Below the pieces are notes generated by a model. That model was not told the DNA's origin. It made no database searches and was given only the letters and a program-made list of their open reading frames with translations. The position numbers and the translations under genes are program-made. From contig NZ_JQLH01000001.1 of assembly GCF_000744105.1 (NCBI RefSeq), positions 2,480,001-2,544,000 on the forward strand: a stretch of DNA of 64,000 nt. Reading direction: 5' to 3'. The first letter of the stretch is position 1; the number at the start of each line of letters is the position of its first letter. This DNA comes from Maribacter forsetii DSM 18668. Its GTDB lineage: Bacteria > Bacteroidota > Bacteroidia > Flavobacteriales > Flavobacteriaceae. This document shows, piece by piece, positions 1 through 8,753 of this stretch.

Positions 1-375
1 GAGGTCACTTTAAATAGAGTACACTATCCAAACTTATTCGATGATAATAAAATGTTGCTATTCGTAAACAACAAATATGATAATCAGTCTGCTGTAGCCG
101 AATATCAATTGAGTCCTCCTTTTGAATTAATAGCTGGGCAAGATAATGAGCCTGAACTTACCTGGGAATTTACAGATTCTGATTTATATAGTAACGGATT
201 AGGTAGTGGTGTACGTATGAGTAATGGGAATACCCTAATTGCGGAGGGTACAGGTGCAATTTGGGAAGTAAATAGTAGTGGCGATGTTTTATGGAGATAT
301 ACAAATTACAGTAGACCTTGGCGAGCTTATGCATTTACTAAAGATGATGAAGCAATATCAGCTCTAGGTCTATAA
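1..375 (+). CDS. Arylsulfotransferase-like (ASST) beta-propeller protein, 3' end only
   Basis: The frame is open from the first base of the window, so only the C-terminal 124 residues are seen and the start lies outside. The segment has the repeat pattern of arylsulfotransferase and PQQ-like propellers: SNGNTLIAEG, then GAIWEVNSSGDVLWRY, the usual 'N-G-N-T-L-I ... E-V-x-x-x-G-x-V-x-W' propeller blade. ASST family members are exported sulfotransferases or sulfate-binding propeller proteins. The catalytic region is not in the window, so activity cannot be judged. A hairpin terminator follows at 411-442. An unrelated PQQ-type propeller is the alternative. Confidence 0.55.
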   Translation, partial: EVTLNRVHYPNLFDDNKMLLFVNNKYDNQSAVAEYQLSPPFELIAGQDNEPELTWEFTDSDLYSNGLGSGVRMSNGNTLIAEGTGAIWEVNSSGDVLWRYTNYSRPWRAYAFTKDDEAISALGL

Positions 376-408
376 AAATAGTTTTTTGGTTTAATTGATT
401 GATTGGTA

Positions 409-444
409 AGAAAGGGTTCCTTTAGAAATATTGGGACTCTTTTT
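409..444 (+). terminator. Rho-independent terminator after the ASST-like gene
   Basis: AAAGGGTTCC (411-420) can pair with GGGACTCTTT (433-442) over ten positions, including two G-U pairs, around a 12-nt loop. The 3' side runs into a T tract. It lies 36 bp after the stop codon. The rest of the 376-626 gap shows nothing I can name. Confidence 0.6.
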
Positions 445-626
445 GTTATACCTAAGATCAAGTTGTTTCATATTTAAAACTATCAAAACATTTGGTTCCA
501 CGTTTATGTACTACTGAATACAAGAATCCTTTCGCTAAAAAATAGCTGCCATTCGCTTAAATTAAAATTATGCCCCCTTTATATGAATTAAGTTTGAAAT
601 CCATTAAAGCAAATAGCATTTAAATC

Positions 627-1370
627 ATGAGATTATATATTCAACTACTATTACTTTTAGTATTAGCAACAAGCCAAGCGCAAAATACAGAAGACAACAT
701 CACTTACAGCAGTTTTATTGCTGATGAAAATGTTCACGTACAATTAAGTACAGTAGACCAAGCAACAATGCTTGCTATGCTACATAAAGGCTTTTACGTA
801 TATTTTGATGTTAAGGGCAAGCGAAAAAAGAATGTCTCGGTACAATATCCAATTAATATTGCACCCCCTGAACGCCCAAATAGAAACGATAGAGAAAATG
901 GGAATAGAGAGGAACTAGACCAGGATGAAAGAAGAGGACCTGACATAGTTAAGTTGATTACCGAGATGCCAAAAATGGCTGAATTTACCAATCTAGATTT
1001 GGTGCAGGAATTTCATTTGGACTTAAACAAGCTTGGTGTTTCCATTACATATAATTATGATGAAGACAGCAAAGAACTTCAATACGAACTAATTATTCCG
1101 AAACAGGAAATTAGCAATGCTCACTTCTCTAAACTATCCATTGGCATCGTTACGCCTAAAAGGGAAAAAGAATCTAAAGACAAAGATACTAACATCAGTT
1201 TTGGTGGCGGTGGCCAAGGCGGTGGAGGTGGTGGTAGAGGAGGTCAGGGCGGACCTGGTGGAGGTCAAGGCGGCGGTGGTCGTGGCGGATCTCAAGGTGG
1301 ACCACCACAGCAAAATGATAAACCAGAAGAATTATCGGTTGATATTTGGTTTAAGGCAGACATGGGTTAA
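627..1370 (+). CDS. Secreted protein of unknown function with Gly-rich tail region
   Basis: I do not recognise a family. Residues 1-18 form a signal peptide (MRLYIQLLLLLVLATSQAQ), so the product is exported. Residues about 20-190 are a mixed alpha/beta region with a charged, Asn/Arg-rich insert near residue 85. Residues about 192-228 are almost only Gly with Gln, Arg and Ser (GGGGQGGGGGGRGGQ and similar). They are followed by a short ordered end containing LSVDIWFKADMG. The Gly-rich stretch sits inside the protein, so it is more likely a flexible linker or low-complexity insert than a tail. It is a single gene, with the permease 153 bp downstream. Confidence 0.7.
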   Translation: MRLYIQLLLLLVLATSQAQNTEDNITYSSFIADENVHVQLSTVDQATMLAMLHKGFYVYFDVKGKRKKNVSVQYPINIAPPERPNRNDRENGNREELDQDERRGPDIVKLITEMPKMAEFTNLDLVQEFHLDLNKLGVSITYNYDEDSKELQYELIIPKQEISNAHFSKLSIGIVTPKREKESKDKDTNISFGGGGQGGGGGGRGGQGGPGGGQGGGGRGGSQGGPPQQNDKPEELSVDIWFKADMG

Positions 1371-1523
1371 ATGGATATCTTCACATTTTAAAATCAATAA
1401 TTATAGGTCCTACATTAGATTTAATCCCTAAAATATACAGTTATAAATGCTGATTCAAAAAATGTTTTATGATTCCGTCTACGATAGGTGTAAAATGCTT
1501 CTTTTCTTAGTATTTTAATCTTC

Positions 1524-2828
1524 ATGGTAGATAGAAGTACATTTATACGAACTGAAATACTGGCAGGTATCAGTTCATTTCTAGCAACATTTTATATCAT
1601 CATTGTAAACCCAGCAATTCTTTCTGCTTCTGGAATGCCTTTTTCTGCAGCAGTAACCTCAACGGTTCTTGTTTGTGCCTTTGGTAGTATTATGATGGGG
1701 TTATATGCTAAAAATCCATTTATAATTGCACCTGGTATGGGTTTAAATGCTTTCTTTACCTATACTGCCGTACTAGGTTTAGGTTTAAGTTATCAAGCTG
1801 CCTTGGGTGCCGTATTCTGGGCAGGTATTTTATTTCTAATCTCAAGTGTTCTTAAAGTCAGGGATAAAATCGTACTAGCCATACCACATTCGCTAAGATT
1901 TGCTATTGCCGCCGGTATCGGACTTTTTATTTCTTTTATAGGTTTCCAAAATGCAGGTTTTATTATTGATGATAAAGCTACCTTGGTTGGTCTAGGTTCA
2001 CTTAAAGATCCTTTGTGTCTCACCTTTTTAGTAGGTCTACTCATTACTGCCATATTAATAGCTAAAAGGGTTACGGGAGCTATGATTATAGGTATACTAT
2101 TAACTACTATTCTTGCTTGGCCCATTGGTAGATGGTGGGGAGATGCCTCTCTTGTAAACTATGGTATACCCACTATCGTAAATTACTCAGGAGTTTTCTC
2201 TTTGCCAGACTTCAGCTTATTATTTAAAGCCGACTTATTAGGATCAATTAAATATGCATTTTTACCCGTAATCTTTGTATTTGCCTTTACAGATTTATTC
2301 GATAGTCTTTCTACATTCGTAGGTTTATCAGAAGCATCTGGCTATAAAGATGAAGATGGAAACCCAAAAAATCTTAAAAAATCTTTAATGGTAGACGCGG
2401 TTACCACCATATTCTCAGGTTTGGTAGGCACTAGCTCAGGTACTGCATATATAGAATCTGCCGTAGGCATTCGAGAAGGTGGTAAAACGGGACTTACAGC
2501 AATAACTGCTGGCATTCTTTTCTTACCGTTTCTATTCTTCTCTCCATTGTTATCCATAGTTCCAAGCATAGCTAGTTCTATTGCATTGGTTTTAGTAGGT
2601 TCTTTTATGATGAAACCGTTAACTAAAATTGATTGGAATACGGCAGATGAAGCTATTCCGGTTTTCTTTACCATGATACTAATGCCATTAACGTACAGCA
2701 TAACCACAGGAATCATTTTTGGCTTTCTAACATATACCTTACTCAAACTCTTTACTGGCAAGAAATCGGAAATAAATCCAGTGTTGTTAATTATAAATGC
2801 ATTATCAATTCTTTACCTATGGTTATAA
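1524..2828 (+). CDS. NCS2/AzgA-family purine (adenine/guanine/hypoxanthine) permease
   Basis: This inner-membrane protein has about 12-14 hydrophobic segments and takes up purine bases, most likely by H+ symport. The N-terminus has the family's RTEILAGISSFLATFYIIIVNP block. FIIAPGMGLNAFFTYT, the DLFDSLSTFVGLSEASG motif and GTSSGTAYIESAVGIREGG are signatures of the AzgA-like subgroup (PbuG, AdeP, GhxP). At 434 residues the length is normal. The last 10 bp overlap the following nucleosidase gene, so the two are probably co-translated: the nucleosidase would release adenine and this permease would bring it in. The exact base specificity is not visible. Confidence 0.9.
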   Translation: MVDRSTFIRTEILAGISSFLATFYIIIVNPAILSASGMPFSAAVTSTVLVCAFGSIMMGLYAKNPFIIAPGMGLNAFFTYTAVLGLGLSYQAALGAVFWAGILFLISSVLKVRDKIVLAIPHSLRFAIAAGIGLFISFIGFQNAGFIIDDKATLVGLGSLKDPLCLTFLVGLLITAILIAKRVTGAMIIGILLTTILAWPIGRWWGDASLVNYGIPTIVNYSGVFSLPDFSLLFKADLLGSIKYAFLPVIFVFAFTDLFDSLSTFVGLSEASGYKDEDGNPKNLKKSLMVDAVTTIFSGLVGTSSGTAYIESAVGIREGGKTGLTAITAGILFLPFLFFSPLLSIVPSIASSIALVLVGSFMMKPLTKIDWNTADEAIPVFFTMILMPLTYSITTGIIFGFLTYTLLKLFTGKKSEINPVLLIINALSILYLWL

Positions 2829-3613
2829 GACATTATCTATTCTTTCTAATGCTATTTGTTATATGTGGTGTAAAAGCCCAACGTATTGCCATTATGGGTG
2901 CTATGGACGAAGAAATAGAACTACTAAAGGGGCAATTAGAAAGTAGAGAAGAAATTGAGAAAAACGGAATTATATTCCATACCGGTAAACTTAAAAATAA
3001 GGAGGTTGTTCTGTTAAAGGCTGGTATTGGTAAGGTAAATGCAGCATACAGTACGGCAATACTTACTACTCACTTTAAACTTAAAGCGCTTATTTTTACT
3101 GGTGTCGCAGGCGGATTGCACCCAGATATACAACCAGGCGATATTGTTATTGCCGATAGTTTGGTTCAATATGATTTTGGGCAATTACAGGATAATGAGT
3201 TTATAACTTGGCCAACACGAAATCTTATTAAGAATACTAAAAATCCTTTACTTCTTTCTGTAGATAGCACATTACTTCATATTAGTAAAATAGTCTCTAA
3301 TACAATTCAATTAAAAGCATTTAAAGGTAGAGTGCCTAAATTCTATGTAGGTACTATTGCTACGGGTGATACTTTTGTAAGCGATGCTATGAAGGCTAAA
3401 GCTTTATACTCTAATTTTAATGCGCTTGCCACTGAAATGGAAGGAGCCGCAGTAGCTCAGATTTGCACAATGTTGGATCTACCTTATATTGTATTACGTA
3501 GTTGTAGCGATAATGCAAATACCAACGCGCATACAGATTATTTTAAATTTGTTGAAATCGCTGCCGTTAATTCAGCCCAAATGGTTTTGGCTTTACTTGA
3601 AAATACGCTCTAA
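2819..3613 (+). CDS. mtnN: 5'-methylthioadenosine/S-adenosylhomocysteine nucleosidase with signal peptide
   Basis: The enzyme hydrolyses methylthioadenosine or S-adenosylhomocysteine to adenine plus the thioribose. Family marks are IMGAMDEEIELL (26-36, with the N-terminal catalytic Glu), FTGVAGGLHPDIQPGDIV (93-110), ATEMEGAAVAQ (204-214, ribose-binding Glu208) and SCSDNAN (228-234, catalytic Asp231). Unlike the usual cytosolic enzyme of about 230 residues, it has a clear N-terminal signal peptide (VIRHYLFFLMLFVICGVKA, then Q21), which predicts periplasmic location. The start codon lies inside the end of the permease gene. A cytosolic start further in would remove the beta strand that carries the GAMDEE motif, so the signal peptide is real coding sequence. 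Confidence 0.9.
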   Translation: MVIRHYLFFLMLFVICGVKAQRIAIMGAMDEEIELLKGQLESREEIEKNGIIFHTGKLKNKEVVLLKAGIGKVNAAYSTAILTTHFKLKALIFTGVAGGLHPDIQPGDIVIADSLVQYDFGQLQDNEFITWPTRNLIKNTKNPLLLSVDSTLLHISKIVSNTIQLKAFKGRVPKFYVGTIATGDTFVSDAMKAKALYSNFNALATEMEGAAVAQICTMLDLPYIVLRSCSDNANTNAHTDYFKFVEIAAVNSAQMVLALLENTL

Positions 3614-3706
3614 AATTGCCCCATGTTTTCATCTAAAGATAAAGGCGGTTAATAGGTATATATAGCTTATTTGTATATAATCTTTTTAATAACACATAGT
3701 TAAGAT

Positions 3707-3714
3707 TACATTTG
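3707..3714 (+). promoter_or_regulatory. Bacteroidota -7 promoter element
   Basis: TACATTTG fits the TAnnTTTG -7 consensus and lies 24 bp before the ATG of the EF-hand lipoprotein. No convincing TTG -33 element lies at the usual distance, so the call rests on the -7 box alone. Confidence 0.45.
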
Positions 3715-3738
3715 CACTGAAATAAAAAACACATAACC

Positions 3739-4038
3739 ATGAAAAAAGTAATTGCAACATTCATTTTAGTAGCTTCGATAACTAGCTGTAATAGCGTTAA
3801 AAATATGGATACCACCAAGGTTTCAAATGCTGCTCAACTATTAGGTTCTTTAAGTTCGAATTCTACAGTTCAACAAGTAGCTAGCTTATTTAGCCTTTTA
3901 GATACGAACAACGATCAAGCTATTAGCTCCTCTGAAGCTATTGGTGAAGTTTCTGAAAATTTCAGTACTTTGGATACTGATAATAATTCAAGTCTTAATC
4001 TTACGGAATTAGAGGGTATTCTTGCCTTGTTGAAGTAA
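3739..4038 (+). CDS. Small EF-hand lipoprotein
   Basis: This is a 99-residue protein with a lipoprotein signal (MKKVIATFILVASITSC, lipid Cys17). Two EF-hand-like loops follow: DTNNDQAISSSEA at about residues 55-67 and DTDNNSSLNLTEL at about 79-91. Both have Asp at positions 1 and 3, Asn or Asp at 5 and Glu at 12. It probably binds calcium at the cell envelope. Its role is unknown; such two-loop lipoproteins are common in Flavobacteriia. It is transcribed alone, from the -7 box at 3707 to the terminator at 4055. Confidence 0.8.
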   Translation: MKKVIATFILVASITSCNSVKNMDTTKVSNAAQLLGSLSSNSTVQQVASLFSLLDTNNDQAISSSEAIGEVSENFSTLDTDNNSSLNLTELEGILALLK

Positions 4039-4054
4039 TATATAAGATGATATT

Positions 4055-4088
4055 AAAAAAGGCGTATTCATTAGAATACGCCTTTTTT
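4055..4088. terminator. Bidirectional hairpin terminator
   Basis: Nine-bp perfect stem GGCGTATTC (4061-4069) / GAATACGCC (4074-4082) with an ATTA loop, flanked by A6 on the left and T6 on the right. It sits between convergent genes and can serve both. Confidence 0.9.
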
Positions 4089-4134
4089 AGTTTCTATTCT
4101 AGAACAAGACAACATCTCACTAAGTATTCAGTAC

Positions 4135-5475
4135 CTAAGGATTAAACGAAGGCAACTCTACTACATATGACTCTACTGATGTACCGTCTTCGCTACCGCT
4201 CCAATCAGAACCAAAAAGTACTCGTGTACCTGTGGGGCTAATAACCGCATGCGGTTCTCCCCAATAATCGAATTCATCTTCATCTGCTCTATGATGTCCT
4301 ATTCTGTATACTTGAACATTACCTGGCTCAACACGAGCAATCACTAGCTCTTGATCTAACAATGCCTGACCATCTCCTTCAAAACCAATCATGGATGCAG
4401 CAATCCATCCCTGATTTTTATGGGCTACCGCAGAAATATGGGTTCCTGTTTTTGGATAGTCATATCCTAAATCTTCAGAAATTACAGGTAGACAATCACC
4501 TGTATTTAAATCATAAGCAATGATATTTCCTTGGCATCCGCCGTTTGGTCCGGCATTAAAACTTACAGAGAAACTTGTATCAGTACCATCTGCCATCTTT
4601 CCTAGACAAGAATGTTCTGCTTTACTCATATTCAATCTAGCTTTAAAGTTACCATTAGCATCATAAGATGAAACGTTATGATAAAAAAGGTTTCCGCTTG
4701 GTGCTGGCATTGCCGCTGTATAATTGACATCATCTAAATTGAAGGTAACTAATTCTTGTGTAGATATTCTATAAGAATATGCCTCGCTATTATCGCATCT
4801 AAATCCTATAACATCAGAATCCCAAGACATCATTTGCACATCATTACCCATACTAATACTTCCTGAGCAGTTAGAAACATCTTTAAGATTCACAAGAATA
4901 TCTTTTGTACCTGATGATACTGTATATTTTATAAATTCAGCGGTAACGGCATCCAAATAATATAAAATATCAGGATTATTAAAATCCCAAAATAGCTGTT
5001 CTAAGTCGTCTGGTCGTACATCATCAAGATTCCGCATAAACTCATACGTGATACCATTAAGTAATTGATGTACTCCTTTAGTTTGATTATACAAAATCAT
5101 TCTAGTTTCATCTGCATTCCATGCCTGTATAGTACTGTACATTGGTTTTATGACTCCACCTGTTCCGGCATTGGATATTCGCCTGATAATGGTCCCGAAT
5201 GAAGGATCAACAATCGTTTCTAAATAGTTTGGTTTAGCAATATCTTGCATTGGGTGTGGCTCTAAGTCGTTCGCAGTTAGTTCTGTGGCTATGACTATGG
5301 AAGTTGTATTTTCATTAGTTGCTGGTTCTTGTTCTTCTTGTTCGGCCCCATCTTCATTGCCTTCAATTTCGGAATCATTATTTTCGTCAACAGATACGAT
5401 ATCTTCATTATTTGTACAAGCTATCATTGTAAAACCTATAGTAAATAACAATAGGTATGTTTTAAAATTTAGCAT
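4135..5475 (-). CDS. Beta-propeller-like lipoprotein of unknown function
   Basis: The lipoprotein signal ends in MIAC at about residue 20. A highly acidic Asp/Glu/Asn linker (about 21-58) follows, typical of proteins shown on the outer surface of Bacteroidota. The remaining roughly 390 residues have repeating strand patterns like TolB/WD40-type propellers, for example YSTIQAWNADETRMILYNQ and HAVISPTGTRVLFGSDW. No catalytic motif stands out. It is a single gene, convergent with the EF-hand lipoprotein. A sugar- or peptide-binding surface protein is possible, but nothing here proves it. Confidence 0.7.
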   Translation of the reverse strand: MLNFKTYLLLFTIGFTMIACTNNEDIVSVDENNDSEIEGNEDGAEQEEQEPATNENTTSIVIATELTANDLEPHPMQDIAKPNYLETIVDPSFGTIIRRISNAGTGGVIKPMYSTIQAWNADETRMILYNQTKGVHQLLNGITYEFMRNLDDVRPDDLEQLFWDFNNPDILYYLDAVTAEFIKYTVSSGTKDILVNLKDVSNCSGSISMGNDVQMMSWDSDVIGFRCDNSEAYSYRISTQELVTFNLDDVNYTAAMPAPSGNLFYHNVSSYDANGNFKARLNMSKAEHSCLGKMADGTDTSFSVSFNAGPNGGCQGNIIAYDLNTGDCLPVISEDLGYDYPKTGTHISAVAHKNQGWIAASMIGFEGDGQALLDQELVIARVEPGNVQVYRIGHHRADEDEFDYWGEPHAVISPTGTRVLFGSDWSGSEDGTSVESYVVELPSFNP

Positions 5476-5639
5476 AGTCTTTTAATTTTGGGGTTGTTCT
5501 ATGTACGTTTAGAAATACCGATTTAGTTGTTAAAACCATGATTTTTAGTAATTTAATCTCGTTTTATAAACTTTGATATTTAATTAAGAAGATGTTAAAC
5601 AGATGAAAAGTATAGATTTACAGATAATTAATTTTTAAA

Positions 5640-6434
5640 ATGAACAAGACACTTTTTGTACTAATTTTCACACTATATACTGGATATAATGATGTACTCT
5701 TTTCTCAGAATACTTTTGACTCAGATTCTATTGATAATCATTTGACTTCCATTTATAAAAAGTTTTGTGATAATAGACATGACTACGGTGGTAAATATGG
5801 GGAAGCTAGAGATACTATTTTAATACGATTTCAAAACACATTGGCTGAAACACTTAGAAAGGAATCTTTTTTAAATGTCAAATACGATTCGTTATCTGAA
5901 TACATGAGGATAATTACATCAGAAGATCATAAACTAAAGATTTTTTCTTGGAATGAGTTTAGTGGTGGTACCTGGCATGTCTATAACTCTATGTATCAAT
6001 ATAAAGTAAATAATGAATTAGCCGTTGGTTTTCTTACAATCAAAACCGAAGATCATTATATTACAGATAATACAGAAGTTTACCACTATCAAACACATCT
6101 CATCGACAACGACAAATACCTAGTAAAAGCTTACGGAACACACGGTAGCGGTAAAGAGTTTTATATGTTCAGATTACTGAGTTATAATGACGGTGTTTTA
6201 AAAGATTGTTCTGGCTGCTTTAATGGTGATGATAAATTTTTCTATGAGATCACTAGAGGTTCAGATGAGTTGATACCTCAATACAACCCCAAAACCGAAG
6301 AAATAGCATTCCATGAATTAGTAGAGGGTTATATTGATGGAGACTTAGATTCCCCATCGGGATTCATGGATTCTACCGGTAAAATTCTAAAACTGAAGTA
6401 TGAAAACGGTACGTTTATACCTCTTGAAGATTAA
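5640..6434 (+). CDS. Exported protein of unknown function
   Basis: The 264-residue protein begins with a hydrophobic stretch (MNKTLFVLIFTLYTGY) ending near VLFSQ, so it is probably exported. The body is soluble, rich in Tyr, His and acidic residues, with GSGKEFYMFRLLSYNDG near residue 165. That stretch is not a P-loop in context. I recognise no family. It is transcribed alone and its 3' end faces the reductase gene with only 38 bp between them. Confidence 0.6.
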   Translation: MNKTLFVLIFTLYTGYNDVLFSQNTFDSDSIDNHLTSIYKKFCDNRHDYGGKYGEARDTILIRFQNTLAETLRKESFLNVKYDSLSEYMRIITSEDHKLKIFSWNEFSGGTWHVYNSMYQYKVNNELAVGFLTIKTEDHYITDNTEVYHYQTHLIDNDKYLVKAYGTHGSGKEFYMFRLLSYNDGVLKDCSGCFNGDDKFFYEITRGSDELIPQYNPKTEEIAFHELVEGYIDGDLDSPSGFMDSTGKILKLKYENGTFIPLED

Positions 6435-6472
6435 TTCATTTTCAAATAACCACTTTACCTGTTTTTACAATA

Positions 6473-8500
6473 TTAAATTTCGGCAGCTAATCTACACGCC
6501 TGATTTATTGCACGTTTAGCATCTAATTCTGCAGCAACATCGGCACCACCTATTACATGTACTTTTATACCGCTTGCCTGCAATGGTTCTAAAAGTTCTT
6601 TAAATGGTAACTGTCCTGCACAGATAACAACTGTATCTACTTCTAGTATTTTTTGCTCTTCATTTTGGGTATAATGCAAACCTTCATCATCAATCTTAGT
6701 ATACTGCACTTCATTAATAAATTGTACATTTTTCTTTTTCAACGTAGAACGATGTATCCAGCCTGTGGTTTTACCAAGATTGCCACCAAACTTACCTTTG
6801 CTACGCTTAAACATAAAAATTTCTCTTGGTGATGGGTATATTTCTGACTGTATGTTCTCAATACCACTACGAGCCTCTAAGGTCTTATCAATTCCCCATT
6901 CTTTAAGCCAAGCATCGATATTTAAGGCTGTACTTTCCCCTTCATGGGCTAAATATTCAGAAACGTCAAAACCGATTCCGCCTGCACCAATAACGGCAAC
7001 ACGCTTGCCTACCGGTTTTTTCAATTTTAATACATCTATATAGTTTAGGACTTTGGGGTGGTCAACACCCTCAATTTTAGGAGTTCTTGGTTTTATTCCG
7101 GTCGCTACAATAACTTCATCAAAATTGCCATTTTTCAAGTCTTCTGCACTAACTCTGGTATTCAATTTTACAGTTACATTATGCAGCTCTAGTTGTTTAT
7201 TAAAATAGCGAATGGTCTCGTAAAATTCTTCTTTACCCGGTATTTGCTTTGCCAGGTTAAATTGTCCGCCTATTTCTTTTTCGCCATCAAAAAGTGTAAC
7301 ATCATGCCCACGTTGTGCTGCTATTGTAGATGCTGCCAATCCTGCCGGTCCTGCACCAACAACGGCTATTCTTTTCTTTGTTTCTGTTGGGTTATAATTA
7401 AGAACTGTCTCATGACAAGCTCTTGGGTTTACTAAGCAACTAGCAACTTTTCGTTGAAAAACATGGTCTAAACATGCTTGGTTGCAACCAATACAGGTGT
7501 TTATCTCATCTGACTTATTCGCTTTAGCTTTGTTGACCCACTCTGGATCTGCTAAAAAAGGTCGCGCCATTGAAATCATATCTGCATGACCTTCTGCTAA
7601 AACTTGCTCAGCAGTTTCGGGCATATTTATTCTATTAGACGTAACTAACGGAATAGATAATTCTTCTTTCATCTTTTTGGTCACCCAAGTAAATGCCGCT
7701 CTAGGTACCGATGTTGCAATAGTTGGTATACGGGCTTCATGCCAGCCAATTCCTGTATTTATTATTGTAGCTCCCGCTTTTTCTATTTCTTTACCTAGGG
7801 CAACCACTTCTTGCCAAGTGCTTCCTTTTTCTACCAAATCTAGCATTGATAAGCGATAGATAATAATAAAATCTTGACCAACGGCTTCACGTGTTTGCTT
7901 CACTAATTCAATTGGTAAACGCATTCGATTTTCATAGCTGCCACCATAATTATCGGTACGTTTATTAGTTCTTTCAGCAATGAATTGATTTATTAAATAA
8001 CCTTCAGAACCCATAATTTCTACGCCATCATAACCCGCTAGTTTTGAAAGTTTAGCCGAATTTACAAAATCACGAATGGTGCGATTAATACCGGATTTAT
8101 TGAGCTTAAAAGGTTTAAAAGGGGAGATGGGGGACTTTATAGCGGATGGTGCCACAGCAAAAGGATGATACCCATACCTGCCTGCATGCAGTATTTGCAT
8201 ACAAATTTTACCACCTTCTTTATGTACGGCATCAGTAATGACCTTATGATGTTTAGCATGCTTTTTAGAACTCATACGTGCAGAGAAAGGACCTGTCCAA
8301 CCCTGCACATTGGGCGCTATACCACCGGTTACTATTAACCCGACTCCGCCTTTTGCCCGTTCGGCGTAGTACGCTGCTATTTTCTCTATTCCATTTTTTT
8401 CCTCTTCTAATCCGGTGTGCATAGAACCCATTAAAATCCGATTCTTTAAGGTGGTAAATCCTAAATCTAAAGGCTCAAAAATATGTTTGTACTTGGTCAT
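6473..8500 (-). CDS. fadH: NADPH-dependent 2,4-dienoyl-CoA reductase (FadH type)
   Basis: This iron-sulfur flavoprotein removes conjugated double bonds during oxidation of unsaturated fatty acids. The N-terminal half is an old-yellow-enzyme barrel that carries FMN. It contains GYDGVEIMGSEGYLINQF with the active-site Tyr and GIGWHEARIPTIATSVPR with the active-site His, both nearly as in the E. coli enzyme. The 4Fe-4S ligands follow as CIGCNQAC and a fourth Cys 11 residues on (ASCLVNPRACHE). The C-terminal half has FAD (VVGAGPAGLAAS) and NADPH (VIGAGGIGFD) Rossmann folds. The ATG at 8500 gives MTKYKHIFEPL, the normal family start. An ATG 11 codons upstream would only add an unconserved tail. 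Confidence 0.93.
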   Translation of the reverse strand: MTKYKHIFEPLDLGFTTLKNRILMGSMHTGLEEEKNGIEKIAAYYAERAKGGVGLIVTGGIAPNVQGWTGPFSARMSSKKHAKHHKVITDAVHKEGGKICMQILHAGRYGYHPFAVAPSAIKSPISPFKPFKLNKSGINRTIRDFVNSAKLSKLAGYDGVEIMGSEGYLINQFIAERTNKRTDNYGGSYENRMRLPIELVKQTREAVGQDFIIIYRLSMLDLVEKGSTWQEVVALGKEIEKAGATIINTGIGWHEARIPTIATSVPRAAFTWVTKKMKEELSIPLVTSNRINMPETAEQVLAEGHADMISMARPFLADPEWVNKAKANKSDEINTCIGCNQACLDHVFQRKVASCLVNPRACHETVLNYNPTETKKRIAVVGAGPAGLAASTIAAQRGHDVTLFDGEKEIGGQFNLAKQIPGKEEFYETIRYFNKQLELHNVTVKLNTRVSAEDLKNGNFDEVIVATGIKPRTPKIEGVDHPKVLNYIDVLKLKKPVGKRVAVIGAGGIGFDVSEYLAHEGESTALNIDAWLKEWGIDKTLEARSGIENIQSEIYPSPREIFMFKRSKGKFGGNLGKTTGWIHRSTLKKKNVQFINEVQYTKIDDEGLHYTQNEEQKILEVDTVVICAGQLPFKELLEPLQASGIKVHVIGGADVAAELDAKRAINQACRLAAEI

Positions 8501-8695
8501 CTTACTACTAATTAAACTTAATTTACTATGCATGCATAATAGTTGAAGGTACGTTTTAAAAACTGAACATTTAATTTGTAGCGCTATTATTTTATCATAT
8601 TGGTTTACAGATTATTTAAAATAGTGCCAAACAAGCGCCTTCAAAGTTCTTCAAAAAACTGAATTAAATACTATACTTTCTTAATTGGAACATAT

Positions 8696-8735
8696 AAAAA
8701 CCCCTATTGAAACTGTTGTTTCAATAGGGGTTTTT
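8696..8735 (-). terminator. Strong hairpin terminator
   Basis: Thirteen-bp perfect stem CCCCTATTGAAAC (8701-8713) / GTTTCAATAGGGG (8718-8730) with a TGTT loop and A5/T5 flanks. It lies just after the outer-membrane barrel gene on the minus strand. The rest of 8501-8753 is AT-rich leader of the fadH gene. Confidence 0.9.
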
Positions 8736-8753
8736 ATTATAAACTCTTTAATA

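Noticed and set aside
1117..1431. Open frame overlapping the 3' part of the Gly-rich protein gene
   Set aside because: It is a shifted reading of Gly-rich codons (giving a Val/Ala-rich product) with no start context; the other frame has a signal peptide and a better amino acid pattern.
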